In this document: one piece after another, positions 42,184 to 54,212 of the stretch
Numbering within the stretch: the first letter of the stretch is position 1
Layout of the letters: the number at the start of each line of letters is the position of its first letter
Source of the DNA: Cristatella mucedo
Lineage: Eukaryota > Bryozoa > Phylactolaemata > Cristatellidae
Direction: 5' to 3'
DNA length: 64,000 nucleotides
NCBI GenBank assembly: GCA_009760855.2
Contig: WPIO01000052.1
Location: 1,891,501 to 1,955,500, forward strand
The notes under the pieces: model-generated
The model's input: the letters and a program-made list of their open reading frames with translations, nothing else
Told to the model about the DNA's origin: nothing
The model's database searches: none
Translations under genes and position numbers: made by a program

Positions 42184-42370
42184 CAGTGGTTCTCAACTTT
42201 CCTAATGCCGCGACCCTTTAATACAGTTCCTCATGTCGTGGCGACCCCCAACCATAAAATTATTGTGTGCGAGATGTAGAAATGCGTGTTTTCCGATGGT
42301 CTTGGGCTACCATTGCGAAAGGGTCGTTCGACCTCCGAAGGGGTCGCGACCCACAGGCTGAGAATCGCTG
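42184..42370. mobile_element. SPIN-type hAT MITE (non-autonomous)
   Basis: 187 bp with terminal inverted repeats CAGTGGTTCTCAAC and (complement of the right end) CAGCGATTCTCAGCCTG. Internal landmarks match the SPACE INVADERS (SPIN) family as I remember it: ATGCCGCGACCCTTTAATAC, CCCCCAACCATAAAATTATT, TTTTCCGATGGTCTTGG and GGGGTCGCGACCCACAGGC. Flanks GTCTATAG (42176-42183) and ATCTAGAG (42371-42378) form an 8-bp duplication with two mismatches and fit the preferred NTCTAGAN target. It has no coding capacity and would need a hAT transposase in trans. SPIN elements are known for horizontal transfer among tetrapods and invertebrates. Confidence 0.85.
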
Positions 42371-42378
42371 ATCTAGAG

Positions 42379-42984
42379 CCTTTATGGGTTTCCATTACGT
42401 TGGCTAGCATTTGCCCACCGCCTCCAGCAGTACTTGTAGCTTATCCGTAATCAATGCGTAATCGTGCGGAATTCGTACTAGGTGCTTATAGTTAGCAGTG
42501 TCGGTGGCCTGTGCGAAAGTACAGCCCAGCAGTATCAGTCTGTGGGTGCGATTCGTCTGATGACTGCGTGTCGGGTGGCGACTGGGTGCTCTTGCTATTA
42601 GCGGCCGTCGGCCGCTCAACTGGCTCGACTGCTCAACTTAGCGAATGCCCATGTACGGCCGAAGCGACCGCCGGCTATTCCAACTCTCAGCCGGCGGACG
42701 CAAATGCAGTCAGTCAGTCACCTATCAGGCAGAGCTGACGCAAACCTCATCCCCCCACCCCCCCCCGCCACTCATAACTGTAGTCGGTGTCCGATTGATC
42801 GCGTGACCGTCTGGACGTGGACGTTCCTCTTTCCTCTCTACGATGTCTCACTCCCTGAACCAAGTCATTTGGTAACCTCAATGGCAGCACTCTGCAGGGT
42901 GTGCCTGTCGCAGCAGTGCAATGTCGCAGCAGTGCAATGTCGCAGAACGTGACTCGCCAACTCCTCGAGGCGTGGGCGTCATCC
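42379..42984. other. Host DNA, nothing recognised
   Basis: Open frames are short. A poly-C stretch lies near 42751-42765. Confidence 0.35.
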
Positions 42985-43062
42985 GTCAAGCGCCTAGAGA
43001 GAGATTGAGTTCTCTGAGGGCGCTTTATCAAGTGCATTATTATTGTTATTATTATTAATCGT
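42985..43062 (+). repeat. LINE-B 3' tail fragment
   Basis: CAAGCGCCTAGAGAGAGATTGAGTTCTCTGAGGGCGC with (ATT)n tail. Confidence 0.75.
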
Positions 43063-43092
43063 ACCGACGACGCCTGTTGTTGTTGCTGCAGT

Positions 43093-43172
43093 CGGCTTTG
43101 GTGAGCCGCAACGCCCCACTAGGTAAGGCGTTTGCTCTTCGCGACCTCGATCCCGAAGTTGTGGATTCGAAT
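43093..43172 (+). mobile_element. SINE1 head abutting a (CCG)n tract
   Basis: GAGCCGCAACGCCCCACTAGG (A box), GCGACCTCGATCCCGAAGTTG, GTGGATTCGAATCAT (B box). The body normally expected after the B box is replaced by CCG repeats. Confidence 0.7.
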
Positions 43173-43177
43173 CATGC

Positions 43178-43445
<268 letters not shown>

Positions 43446-44228
43446 TGCAGGCGAAAAGTTGGGCGCTGCTCTTCGCAGGCACCACCTTCGGCTGCCATCC
43501 GCCGCGCACGAAAGCGTGTGAATTGAGATTAGTTTTATTTCGGCCTCGCGGTAAACCAACAGCTCTCGCAGCGAGAAGAAGAAGTGAACGATTGCAACTG
43601 ATCAGGGTGACCGTAGGGCGACTGGGGCGTCGTGAGGGGCGCCAGGTTGTTTTCTCTTCGAAGTTGGTGACGCCGCGCCGGTCGCCGTTGAACGATGTGC
43701 TACGAGCGGCGACCTGAAAAATACGTCGCCGCGAATGGCGTAACTAGCGAGCGACGAGCTGCGCGGCAACCGCAAGCTTTAATATGCACGAACAGGTGCA
43801 TTACGCAAGATGCCCAACGATTATCCCAGCCGCCGCCGCTTCCGCTGCATAGTCTAGCCTCTCGCCCCTCTAATGGGTTCGATATATGGTTGTTTCGCAC
43901 GTGCAGTCGCCGGCCGGCGAGCGTGGCTCACTCTCCGAAGTCTTCATTTTAATTTACCGCTAGGGTGGGTCCCTATGGGCCTCTACTTTCGGTGCTTCCG
44001 GTGCCTCCGCTGCGGCGATCTGCTGCAGAATACGCCTCGCCGCTCGTTCCTTTCTCATTGGCCGGAGCGATCGCAGCGGCGGCGCTACACGAAATACAAT
44101 AATTCAAAATAATAATAATAATAATATAATAAAATAATACAATATAATACCCCGCGGCTCATGAGAGAACTATCATCACGCTCTAGCATCGGTAGCCTGT
44201 CGCTGCTGCAGTCTCGTTCCAACTGCGG
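43446..44228. other. GC-rich host DNA, nothing recognised
   Basis: Includes a short (AAT)n stretch at 44098-44150. No exon or RNA could be supported. Confidence 0.35.
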
Positions 44229-44232
44229 TGCT

Positions 44233-44326
<94 letters not shown>
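44229..44326. repeat. (CCG)n trinucleotide tract, ~95 bp
   Basis: Uninterrupted CCG repeat; a second, purer tract of the same motif 800 bp from the first. Confidence 0.97.
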
Positions 44327-45597
44327 GGAGTCTAGACACCATCGAACGCTCAACAGCGGCCACTGCTAGCAGCCGATCCGATCGTGCTGCGGCTCGCGCT
44401 CTTTCACGGCCGAGACCAGAGGTTCGGGACCAGAGGTTCGGGCCGAGGCTTCTCGCCGCCACGTCACGAGTTCTGCTCCAGCCGTTGGCAGCGGCCAGCC
44501 GTCACACGCACCTCGACAAGAAACCTCCGCCACGTCCCGGACGTCACGCCTGCATTGAGCACCTTGGTGATATTTTTAGTGGTACTACGAAGGTACAGCT
44601 ATGACGAGTGTCGTGCCACGTCGCACTGAAGGAATACAAATTAACTAATATACATTTTAGAGCCACAACATTCGCTCCTATCGCTGAAACTGAACTCTGA
44701 AATATTGTGAAATAGCTAAGAGCGGGTTTTTGATGAATTGGCGCATTATTTAATTTACACATTTACACGCCGCAGCGATTATCTTGCTATGGAAAGTACA
44801 TAATTGGAAGCGTCTGACCGCGATAGTCTAGCGATGGCCAATGTTAGAATGCGTTATTGCGTGTAAGCCTTGGTCCGGCCATTTGCTTATGTGTTGGTCT
44901 TTAATTTTTCAATAGATTATTCATTGAGATGTTTCGCGGGTAAACTCTAACTATGTAATATATTGGACTATCAAAATATTTCATGGAGACTCTCGCCAAC
45001 GTATACACATTCGGTAATGAGCTATGAAACAGGCAGTAATACCTGTCTTTATTTAATTGCGCCAGCCGGTAAAAGAAACTTACTCGGGGTGAATTCTTCA
45101 CCCCGAGGGACGAAAATTATCGCACGTACCGCGAGACAATCTGCATACGAGCGAGAGCCTGTTTTTAAATTCAATTTTCATTTCCTTTTAGTGCGAATTA
45201 TATTTGAAGCGGCCGACACGGTGGCGTTAGCGAGCTGAGCCGCTTGGCACGCCTTTTAACGGTGGTTAGCTCGGACGAACCGGAAAATTTCTAGCAAGCG
45301 TCGTCAAATCAGAAATGCGCGCTCGAGCTAACAGTCGGCCGCTGGACGGCGGCGCGCTGCTGCGCCGGATCGTAGCCGGATCGTAGCTTCGCGGCCTGCG
45401 ACCGCCCGCTGCCGTTCCACCAACCGCTCGGCGGCCTTCGGTGCAGCGAGGCCGGCGGCGCTGTACCTTTGTCCGGCATGCCTTTGTCCTGCGGTCTGCT
45501 CCGGACGCCCGTCGCACGTCCGTCGCAGCCGCCGTTCGGACGCGTCGGCCTTGCGTCACCTCTCGAACAACGGCGGACGGTGCCGCGGAATGAAAGC
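44327..45597. other. Downstream flank of the Lys-rich gene
   Basis: No gene recognised. GC-rich 45290-45597 lies downstream of the stop at 45598 and probably includes the 3' UTR. I saw no certain polyadenylation signal close to the stop. Confidence 0.35.
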
Positions 45598-48500
45598 TCA
45601 GTCCTCGCTGGCTTCGGTACTGGCGACCGTGCTGCACTCCGTCTCCGTCTCACCGTCTTCGTCATCTTCGTCGTCTTCGTCCTCGTCATCCTCGCTCTCA
45701 TCCTCGCTGTCCTCGTCGCTGTCCTCGTCGCTATCCTGGTAGGGGGCGAACATCTGTGGCATCACGATGATGTTGACGCCGCCAGGCATCATACCCATGC
45801 CGGGCAAGCCGGGAATGCCGCCCTGGTGGTGCTTTCGAGCGGGCGGCGGCGGCGGCGGCGGCGGCGCTGGCGCCTTCTTGGCCTTCTTCGTCTGGCTGGG
45901 GCGCGATGTGAGCCGGTGCTCATCGGCCGCGGAGGCGTGGCCGTGGTGGCACGGCTCGAACGTGCCGGGCGGCACTCCGTGCTGCTGCTGCAGCAGCTGC
46001 TGCTGCAGCTGCTGCAGCAGCAGCTGCTGCTGCTCGTACTGCTGCTGCTGCTGCAGCTGCTGCTGCAGCGCCGCTGCGGCAGCCTCTTGGTGGTAGGCCG
46101 CGAGCTGGTTGGCAGCGTAGTCGGCAGCCGCCGCTTCGGCGACGGAGCGCTCGGCGGCGGCCGCGGCGGCGGCCGCGGAAGCAGCGGCGGCCGCGGCCTG
46201 CGCCTCCTCGATCGCCTTGCGAAGCTCCGCCTCCTGGTCTTCCTTCGCCTTGCGCTTGCGCGCGGCGGCGCTGCTCGTCTCCGACGCGGCCGCGAGCAGC
46301 AGCTTGACAGACTCGCGGTCCTCGGCGTCCTCTGGCAGCACCTGGACGACGAACCGCTCGGCCTCGGCCTCGCTGAGCGGCGTCGGTCGGGCGGGCGTCG
46401 GGGTCGACTTCATACGGAAGTAGTTTGGGCGGATATAGACCTTCTCGACGAGGTCCTCCGTCGCCGCTGGATCGCTCGCGACCGCGCCCGCGTCGGCCTG
46501 GCCGAGCGTCAGCGTGCACGTGTTCTCGTTGGCCTTGTACGCCAGCTTTGCCGTCTTCGCCTCGGTGCCCTTGACCGGCGTCGGCGGCGGCGCGGCGCGG
46601 CTGATCGAAGGCGACGGGTCCGCCGAGTCCGCCTTAGGAGGCTTGTCTTTCGGCTTGCTCTCCTCCTCCTCCTCGGCAATCGGAGACGCCTTGTCCTCCT
46701 CGCCTCCGTCCACCTTCCCTTTCGATTTGGGTGCGCGCTTGTCGTCCTTGCCCTCGCCCGTCTGCGACTTGGACGCCGGCAAAGTTTCCTTCGGGCCGCC
46801 GGCTGCGGCGGCCCCCTCGTCGGCGCCTTTCATGGCTCCCTTCGACTTGCTGCGCTTGGCGTCCTTGCCCTCGCCGACCGGGCGAGAGGCGTCCTTGGCG
46901 CCGTCGTCCTTCACCTTGTCCTTGGACTTCTTCTTTTCCAGCTCTTTGCTTCCGTCGGGTCCCGCTTTCGACTTGGACTTCGGCAGCGCGTCCGGTTTCT
47001 TGTCCGCATCGGCGGAGGCCGGCTGATCGCCGTCCTTCACCTTGTCCTTTGACTTCTTCTTTTCGAGCTCCTTGCCGTCGGCGCCCGCCTTAGACTTCGA
47101 CTTGGGCAGAGCGTCGGGCTTCTTTTCAGCGGCCGGCTGGTCGCCGTCCTTCACCTTGTCCTTGGACTTCTTTTTCTCTACTTGGTCACCGTCTTTCACT
47201 CGGGACTTTTTCTTGTCTACCTCCTTGCCATCGGGACTCGCCTTGGATTTCGACTTTCCCACAGCGTCGGGCTTCTTTTCGGCAGTAGACTGGTCGCCGT
47301 CCTTCACCTTGTCCTTGGACTTTTTCTTTTCCACTTCCTTGCCCTCGTCTGCGGCCTTATCTTTAGACTTCTTTCGCTCTACCGCTTTGCCGTCGGCGCC
47401 CGCTTTAGACGGCGATTTGGGCAGAGCGTCCGATGTTTTGTCGGCAGCCGCCGGGGAAGCTTCGCCTTGCTTGACGTCGGCCTTGGATTTCTTCGAATCC
47501 TTCTTCTTCTTGCTGTCGTCGGTAGCTGCGTCGGTCTTCGCGGACTTGTCTTTCTGCGCGTCCACTCCACCGAGCGACGTCGTGCTCTTGGTGGCATCGG
47601 CCTTGGACTTCTTGTCCTTGACGTCCTTCCCCTTGGCTTTCTTCTCCTCCGACTTGTCCTTCTTTTCGCCCTCCGCTCCGCTCAGCGACGTCGTGCTCTT
47701 GGCGGCGTCGGCTTTCGATTTCTTATCCTTGACGTCCTTTCCTTTCGACTTCTTATCGGCCTTGTCACCCGATTTTTCCGACTTTTCTGACTTGTCCGCC
47801 TTCTCTCCGCCTTCCGGAGCCGTCACGGACGTGGTGCTCTTGGCGGCGTCGGCCTTGGACTTCTTCTCCTTGACCTTTGACTTCTTGTCTTCGCCCTTCT
47901 CGCCAGACTTGTCGGCTGACTTTTCTTTCTCGCCGCCCTCCGGAGCCGTCACGGACGTCGTGCTCTTGGCGGCGTCAGCCTTGGATTTCTTATCTTTTGC
48001 GCCTGCCTTCTTGTCCTCGCCTTTGTCCTTCGACTTCTTGTCGTCGCCAGACTTTTCAGTCTTCTCCGACTTTTCAGCCTTGTCCTTTTCGCCTTCAGGC
48101 GCTGTGACGGACGTTGTACTCTTGGCGGCGTCGGCCTTGGATTTTTTATCCTTTACGTCCTTGCCCTTCGACTTCTTGTCAGCCTTGTCGGGCGACTTTT
48201 CAGACTTTTCCGTCTGCTCGCCATCCGGCGCCGTCACAGAAGTCGTGCTCTTGGCGGCGTCGGCCTTGGATTTCTTATCCTTAGCATCCTTGCCCTTGGC
48301 CTTCTTGTCGCTCTTGTCTGGCGACTTTTCGGCCTTTTCGTCATCCGGCGCGATCACGGAAGTGGTGCTTTTGGCGGCTTCGGCTTTCGATTTCTTCTCC
48401 TTGATCTTGGACTTGTCGGTGTCGCCGCCTTTCTTGCCCTTTGCTTTCGGCGACTTCTCTCCGCCAGACTCGCCGCCACTGTCCTCGGCATTGGATTTGT

Positions 48501-48798
48501 CCTCTTTGCCGCTGTCCTCGGCATCCGTCTCCTCTCCAGCCACGGACTTGGCTCCCTTGACTTTCTTCTTCGACTTGGCCCCTTTGACGCCTGCGGCGGC
48601 GGCGGCGTCGGGTGTTTCCGCACCGTCGCTCTGCTCTCCCCCTTTGATTTTCTTCTTAGATTTGGCTCCCTTCACGTCGGGGGCGGCCGGCGCCTCGCTC
48701 GCGCCAGCCGCTCCCGCGTCCTCTTCCGTTGCCTTAGCGCCGCCCTTGGCCTTCAGGCTCGATTTCTTGGGCTTCATGGATTTGCCTTCGTCTGCCAT
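45598..48798 (-). CDS. Lysine-rich repetitive disordered protein, single exon
   Basis: 1,066 residues without interruption, family not recognised. The N-terminal half is built of K/S/D/A-rich tandem repeats: seven copies of a ~40-residue unit around KDKKSKADAAKSTTSVTAP (about residues 120-430), then four copies of a ~38-residue unit around KKKSKDKVKDGDQ and KPDALPKSKSKAG (about 500-660). A possible small folded or helical section follows (KLAYKANENTCTLTL to EDRESVKLLLAAAS). Then come poly-Ala, poly-Gln (about 909-940), poly-Pro and a Gly/Met-rich segment, and a strongly acidic tail (DSDEDSDEDSEDESEDDEDE). No signal peptide or membrane segment. The composition suggests a nuclear, chromatin or cytoskeleton-associated protein. 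Start chosen at MADEGKSMKPKK; a GA tract lies 100 bp upstream. Confidence 0.8.
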   Translation of the reverse strand: MADEGKSMKPKKSSLKAKGGAKATEEDAGAAGASEAPAAPDVKGAKSKKKIKGGEQSDGAETPDAAAAAGVKGAKSKKKVKGAKSVAGEETDAEDSGKEDKSNAEDSGGESGGEKSPKAKGKKGGDTDKSKIKEKKSKAEAAKSTTSVIAPDDEKAEKSPDKSDKKAKGKDAKDKKSKADAAKSTTSVTAPDGEQTEKSEKSPDKADKKSKGKDVKDKKSKADAAKSTTSVTAPEGEKDKAEKSEKTEKSGDDKKSKDKGEDKKAGAKDKKSKADAAKSTTSVTAPEGGEKEKSADKSGEKGEDKKSKVKEKKSKADAAKSTTSVTAPEGGEKADKSEKSEKSGDKADKKSKGKDVKDKKSKADAAKSTTSLSGAEGEKKDKSEEKKAKGKDVKDKKSKADATKSTTSLGGVDAQKDKSAKTDAATDDSKKKKDSKKSKADVKQGEASPAAADKTSDALPKSPSKAGADGKAVERKKSKDKAADEGKEVEKKKSKDKVKDGDQSTAEKKPDAVGKSKSKASPDGKEVDKKKSRVKDGDQVEKKKSKDKVKDGDQPAAEKKPDALPKSKSKAGADGKELEKKKSKDKVKDGDQPASADADKKPDALPKSKSKAGPDGSKELEKKKSKDKVKDDGAKDASRPVGEGKDAKRSKSKGAMKGADEGAAAAGGPKETLPASKSQTGEGKDDKRAPKSKGKVDGGEEDKASPIAEEEEESKPKDKPPKADSADPSPSISRAAPPPTPVKGTEAKTAKLAYKANENTCTLTLGQADAGAVASDPAATEDLVEKVYIRPNYFRMKSTPTPARPTPLSEAEAERFVVQVLPEDAEDRESVKLLLAAASETSSAAARKRKAKEDQEAELRKAIEEAQAAAAAASAAAAAAAAERSVAEAAAADYAANQLAAYHQEAAAAALQQQLQQQQQYEQQQLLLQQLQQQLLQQQHGVPPGTFEPCHHGHASAADEHRLTSRPSQTKKAKKAPAPPPPPPPPARKHHQGGIPGLPGMGMMPGGVNIIVMPQMFAPYQDSDEDSDEDSEDESEDDEDEDDEDDEDGETETECSTVASTEASED

Positions 48799-48900
48799 GA
48801 TACCGCAGTGTCTGCAATGATCCGGCGAGCGTGAGCTCTAACTTGCTCTTCACGAACTCGCCGCCGCGAAAGCCCAGCAAGGGTTTCACTCCGCTCAGCT

Positions 48901-49650
<750 letters not shown>

Positions 49651-50517
49651 GAGGCAGACAGAGACAGAGAGAGCGACTCGGCCAAAAACTACATATCTGC
49701 TCGTTCGCCGACGTGCGGGACGACAATCGCCCGCAGGCGTAGACGCGGGCGACGATCATGGATGGCGCTCGAGCAGTCTTTCTTGGCTCTTAAAAGCTAG
49801 AAAAGGATCGACTTCATCACCACAAGGATTGCTACTTTAGGGTTGGTAAGTCCTACAATAATCTTCGTAGCCCAGTCGATGGACAGTTAATGGGGATTTT
49901 TATATACTCCCTGCATGCCAATCGACTGCCCGTCGACCACTTAAGGCTCTACGCACACAGCGTGCGCCTTGCGGAAGCGCAAGCATGACGAGCAGATACG
50001 CACCGGCAGAGTGCCCCGGCGGAGCCGGCGGCTGCGTCGTTGCCCTACCCTCTTTGTCATTATAGCGCTCGCACTAGCTTTCGTCCTCTGGCACGGCACG
50101 GCGCTGGCACGGCGCTGATGCAGGGTCTGCACGGCTGGCCGGAGCGTGCGTCAGCTTTCGGACAGGACCTTGGCTGGCGGCAGACATCTCGGCGGCGTTC
50201 GTGCGTGCGTGCGCTAAACGCAGGTAAAAGCCGTCGGCGTGCGACTTACCAGCGCTTCAATCGTTCGATTCCTCACTCGCCGGAGCTGTGTAGTTAGGAG
50301 CTTGAGATGTTCTGGGGATGGAGTCCGCGGGCTGTACAACCACGGAGACCGGGACGGCGGCCAGCAGGTGAGTGAGTGCGTCGTGGCGTCGACTTTGTCG
50401 GTGTTGGAATTAAATTGTTACGTCTGCGGCCATTGTGACGCACGCGACTCTCGCCCGCGCCCTTGCAACAATACCACCGACGACACTAGCTGGCGGCGTC
50501 GGCAGCAGCTTTGAGTA
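49651..50517. other. GC-rich host DNA, nothing recognised
   Basis: Contains short direct repeats such as GGCACGGCGCTG (50095-50120). No supported exon. Confidence 0.35.
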
Positions 50518-50635
50518 ACATTTTATTCGGCTTTTTATTGTCGAGCATTTTATTTTATTATTTTATTTATTTAAATTTTATTTATCATTTCATTTTTATT
50601 TCATTTTATCATATATTATTTTATTCGGGATTTTC
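50518..50635. repeat. (ATTTT)n-like low-complexity tract
   Basis: Repeats of TTTTATT and TTATTTCATTTT. Confidence 0.85.
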
Positions 50636-51935
50636 TTGATAGTATGAGGGCAAATGTCTCAAAATAAATCCTTCAAGATGCGACCATGCCAGAGACCAGG
50701 TGCATTATCTCGTGTACGTATTATCTGCGGACGGTATATTGCCAGATCCTTAGAATGTTGACAAGATTGTACAGCATCTACCACCCAGGGATGCCCAAGG
50801 GGTTTGGCAGTTCCTTCGACTGGCCTCTTGCCACCGGAAGTTTGTGAGGGGGGTTGCTAAAGTCGCTGTGGCGCTGGGACCACCTACTCTGGAAGGGGAA
50901 GCCCCTCCGCCAGCTAGCTCGGTCATCGTCGTCGCGCCCGTCGCCCAAGCGATGGCCCAGACCTCGACGGAGGCTTCAGATCCGCCGCATCGCGGGTGAG
51001 CCTCAGGATTTTTTGATTGGCAGCGGGGTTACAAATGCAACCTGGCAACTAGTCGTCCCTGGCGATCTCGGTGCAGAGCAGGCAGAGCGCATGCCTTGCG
51101 TGCAGAAACCGGGAGTGGACGGCCGCGGGCGCTCGTCAGACGCTAGTCGCCCTCCCCCCCCCCCGCATTTCGAAATGTGCACTGGCTCAGTGCCGTGCAC
51201 TGGCAGCGACTCGTATGCACCGAGGCGTATCCGCGAGGCGGCGTCGCGAGCGTCGCGAGCGGGCGAAAAGTCTGGGTCCAACGGGCGCCCCAGTCAAGCG
51301 GGTAGCCTTCCCGGGGTGGGTGGGGGGGGGGCTGGCACAGAGGACCTGCGAACCTGCACCGGCCGCCTGAGCGACGCGCTCAGGAGCTCGGTTTCGAGAA
51401 TGGCTCGCTGCATTTCAAGCTGCAATTCCGCCCGGAGCGCGCGCGCGCACCACGGCGACCCAAACGCAGGCGAAGATGCGATCCTGACTGACATTGCCGA
51501 TAGTGGAGCTTTTCGCGAATAGATTTAAGGTTGCCCCCCCCCCGACCCTGTGAACGGACCAACCCAGTGGTGGCGGCGCTATTGGCGTCAAATCGACCGC
51601 GTGATCAGCCCAACCGTCAGCTGCGCTGGAAACCGCCATCTAAAGGCACGGAATCGGTATGACGTAACCCGGTAAACTCTGCGGAGCTGTCCGCGGTACA
51701 AATTCGCTGCTGCTCGTGGCTTGATCCAAAGCAGGAACCATTACGGTGCAGCGCTGCTGCGGCGAAGGATCTCGGAAGCCAGGCGGCCGCGTGGCTGCGG
51801 CCCGCCGCTTGCTTATCGGCTGGCGGCTTATTACTCCAAGTCAAAGTTTCCCGCCTCTTTTAATAGTCACGTGCATGCGAGCGAGCGAAACTTGTCTTTT
51901 TTCAGCTGGGACGTGGGTGGTGCAAAAGATCGTTG
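50636..51935. other. Host DNA, nothing firmly recognised
   Basis: Open frames up to 222 codons on the plus strand in GC-rich DNA, without homologous features or matching splice sites. Confidence 0.3.
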
Positions 51936-51941
51936 CCAAAT

Positions 51942-52106
51942 ACAGCAGTGGCCCACTGCGTAAGGCGGTCACTTTTCACGAACTCGCCCCCGAGGTCGTG
52001 GGTTCGATTCCTGTGGTGGGCGATCCTTTATTGCCGCAGCAAGAGGCGGAGATATAGCCTTACGGGCTCTTCTGCCGCTATAAAAAGAGGCTGTTAAATC
52101 AGCTGG
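51942..52106 (+). mobile_element. SINE1, near full length
   Basis: AGTGGCCCACTGCGTAAGG (A box), GTGGGTTCGATTCC (B box), body GGTGGGCGATCCTTTATTGC, end GAGGCTGTTAAATCAGC. Confidence 0.85.
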
Positions 52107-52572
52107 TATTTAGTTGTATTACGTTGGAGCATTGCTGCAGGAAAGCATGGGCCGTAAGCGACCGGTCATTTGAGGATCGACTCGTTTAACTAGGAGGCTG
52201 TTTCCGTTGGACCCGTGCGGGAAGAGACGCGCCAGAAAGCAAAGCCCTTTCGCTTTTCTTGCTCAAGTCTCCGTCTGGATTTATTTCCGCTTCCGCCTCG
52301 TCCGCGGCTTTTCCACACGCTTCCCCCCCCCCACCGGCAAGGCTATGAGCTCCATTGATTTTTCCTGTGCGTCATTTTTCGACCGCAGAGCTGTGAAGTG
52401 TCGGAAGCTCAAGGCTACATACTATATGCTGGGCACACAAGTATGAACTACTTGCTACTTGTCACAGAATGCCTTTTTAGCGTTCTTACAGGGTTTTTCG
52501 TTGGCCCCCCTCCAGAGATAGACCGCATGGCTTTGTGGCGTCAAAGGTTCACCGCCTGCATGGGGCTTCTGC

Positions 52573-53079
52573 GGGGTACGGACGTTTCCCCACGGACTTT
52601 CCCCCGGACATTCCCCCGGACATTTCCCCCGGACATTTCCCCTGGACATTTCCCTGCCTTGGGTGAGGCAATTCCACCTCCCCGGGTTGGGTCATTTCCT
52701 CCCCTCCGTATGGAAATGCCATGATATAAGCTGTCTCGTTCACATTCTTTTAAAAATAATATATAGTAAATAATATATAACATATTTCCTACATTATAGT
52801 CATTAGAAATGCGTTCGCTGCGGCCCTGCTTTTCGGCAGACCACCAAGTGCAAGGTCAAAGCTCTGCCTCTGGCGACGAGCAGCAGACGCTCTCGTCAGC
52901 AGCCGCGAACGCGTAGCAGTATCCTCGTCCGCCGCCGCCGCCGCCGACGCCGCCGCCGACTCCGACGCCCCTCCCGATATCAGCACCGCCGGTTACCGCC
53001 CGTCCAAACGTCGCCGCCGCCGCCGCCGCCGCAGTCGTTTCGGCACCGGGCGTCGCGTGTCGTCGCACGTCGCCGCGTG

Positions 53080-53117
<38 letters not shown>

Positions 53118-53131
53118 TATATACATATACG

Positions 53132-53167
<36 letters not shown>

Positions 53168-53284
53168 GATATATTTTTGTTTGTTATACATTCATCAACA
53201 TAGGAGGGGAAATATCCTACCCCGGGGAAATGTCCTAAGGTCCACTAGGGGGAAATGTCCGGTTAGGGGAAATGTCCTACAATC
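52573..53284 (-). mobile_element. Non-autonomous inverted-repeat DNA transposon, copy B
   Basis: The left end GGGGTACGGACGTTTCCCC corresponds to the right end of copy A, and the right end (ATGTCCTACAATC) to the left end of copy A, so copy B is in reverse orientation. Tandem GGACATTTCCCC units lie at both ends (52573-52655 and 53205-53280). The flanks GCTTCTGC (52565-52572) and ATTTCTGC (53285-53292) share six of eight bases, consistent with an 8-bp duplication. Inside are (CCG)n at 52929-53035 and (AT)n at 53080-53172. No transposase. Confidence 0.7.
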
Positions 53285-54007
53285 ATTTCTGCTGCATCAA
53301 ATGCGTTAGAATTCTTTATCTTCCCTTAAAAAGAAATGGTCGCCATTTCTGTTAGCAGGATCCCACTCTGCTCATCTAATAAGCACCGATAGCGCATGCT
53401 TGTCAACCCCTCTAAACAATTGCCATTCCCATTTTTGAAACTTGAATGTCCGCACCAAAATAACTCCGCTGGAAGCGTTTTGATATATATTTTCAAAGCG
53501 ACTAGAACTCTGATTTCTAGAGCCTGAAACTACTCCCACCGCCGCAGGATCCCTTCCCGGCAGGCTGGAACGATCTCCTCAAAAATCTTCGGTAGCCTTC
53601 TTCTGGGAAAGCAGCCTGAGGCAGGGCGCAGAAGGCGCGCCGTCCAGACCGAGGGTCTGTAGCCCCATGAAGAAATTGCCATTTCCCATTTCGGGAGAGC
53701 CTGAGGCTTCGCAGAGAAGGCGCGCCGCCCGGAAGTGACCTCGTCTAAAAGTGAATGCGCGAGCTCCACTGTGCAGAGCCGCAGGCGCGCCTCTTGAGAA
53801 CTGTCTGAAAAAGAGACCCCGAAAGCCTCCGAAATCAAGGAAACCTGCGAAAATACGAAAAGAATCGCGAACGTGCGCCACGCCGCACGCGAGCTGCCCT
53901 GGCATCATCATTAGATCTCACCTAAGGTCAAACACGTCGTGAATGCTCACCGAACAAACGCCTTTCGAAGTCTTCGGAAGCGCGCCGCCCGACCGGGCTC
54001 TAAACCC
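53285..54007. other. Host DNA, nothing recognised
   Basis: A local duplication of GAAGGCGCGCCG(T/C)CC appears at 53630 and 53718. No gene supported. Confidence 0.35.
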
Positions 54008-54212
54008 AGCTCTCTCTCTCTCTCTCTCCGTGTCTGTCTGTCTCTCTCTCTCTCTCTCCCCGTCTGTCTGTCTCTCTCTCTCTCCCCGTGTCTCTCTCTC
54101 TCTATCTCTCCGTGTCTCTCTCTCTCTCTCCATGTCTCTCTCTCTCCGTGTCTCTCTCTCTCTCTCTCTCTCTCCGCGTCTCTCCCTCTCTCTCCGTGTC
54201 TCTCTCTCGTTT
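54008..54212. repeat. (CT)n / CTGTCTCT microsatellite
   Basis: CT-rich with repeated CCGTGTCTCTCT units. Confidence 0.95.

Noticed and set aside
45469-48820. Open frames of 527 and 592 codons on the plus strand
   Set aside because: Complementary-frame shadows of the Lys-rich gene on the minus strand; composition is the mirror of its codons.
50854-51522. 222-codon plus-strand frame
   Set aside because: GC-rich random-like composition, no homology pattern, no conserved motif.
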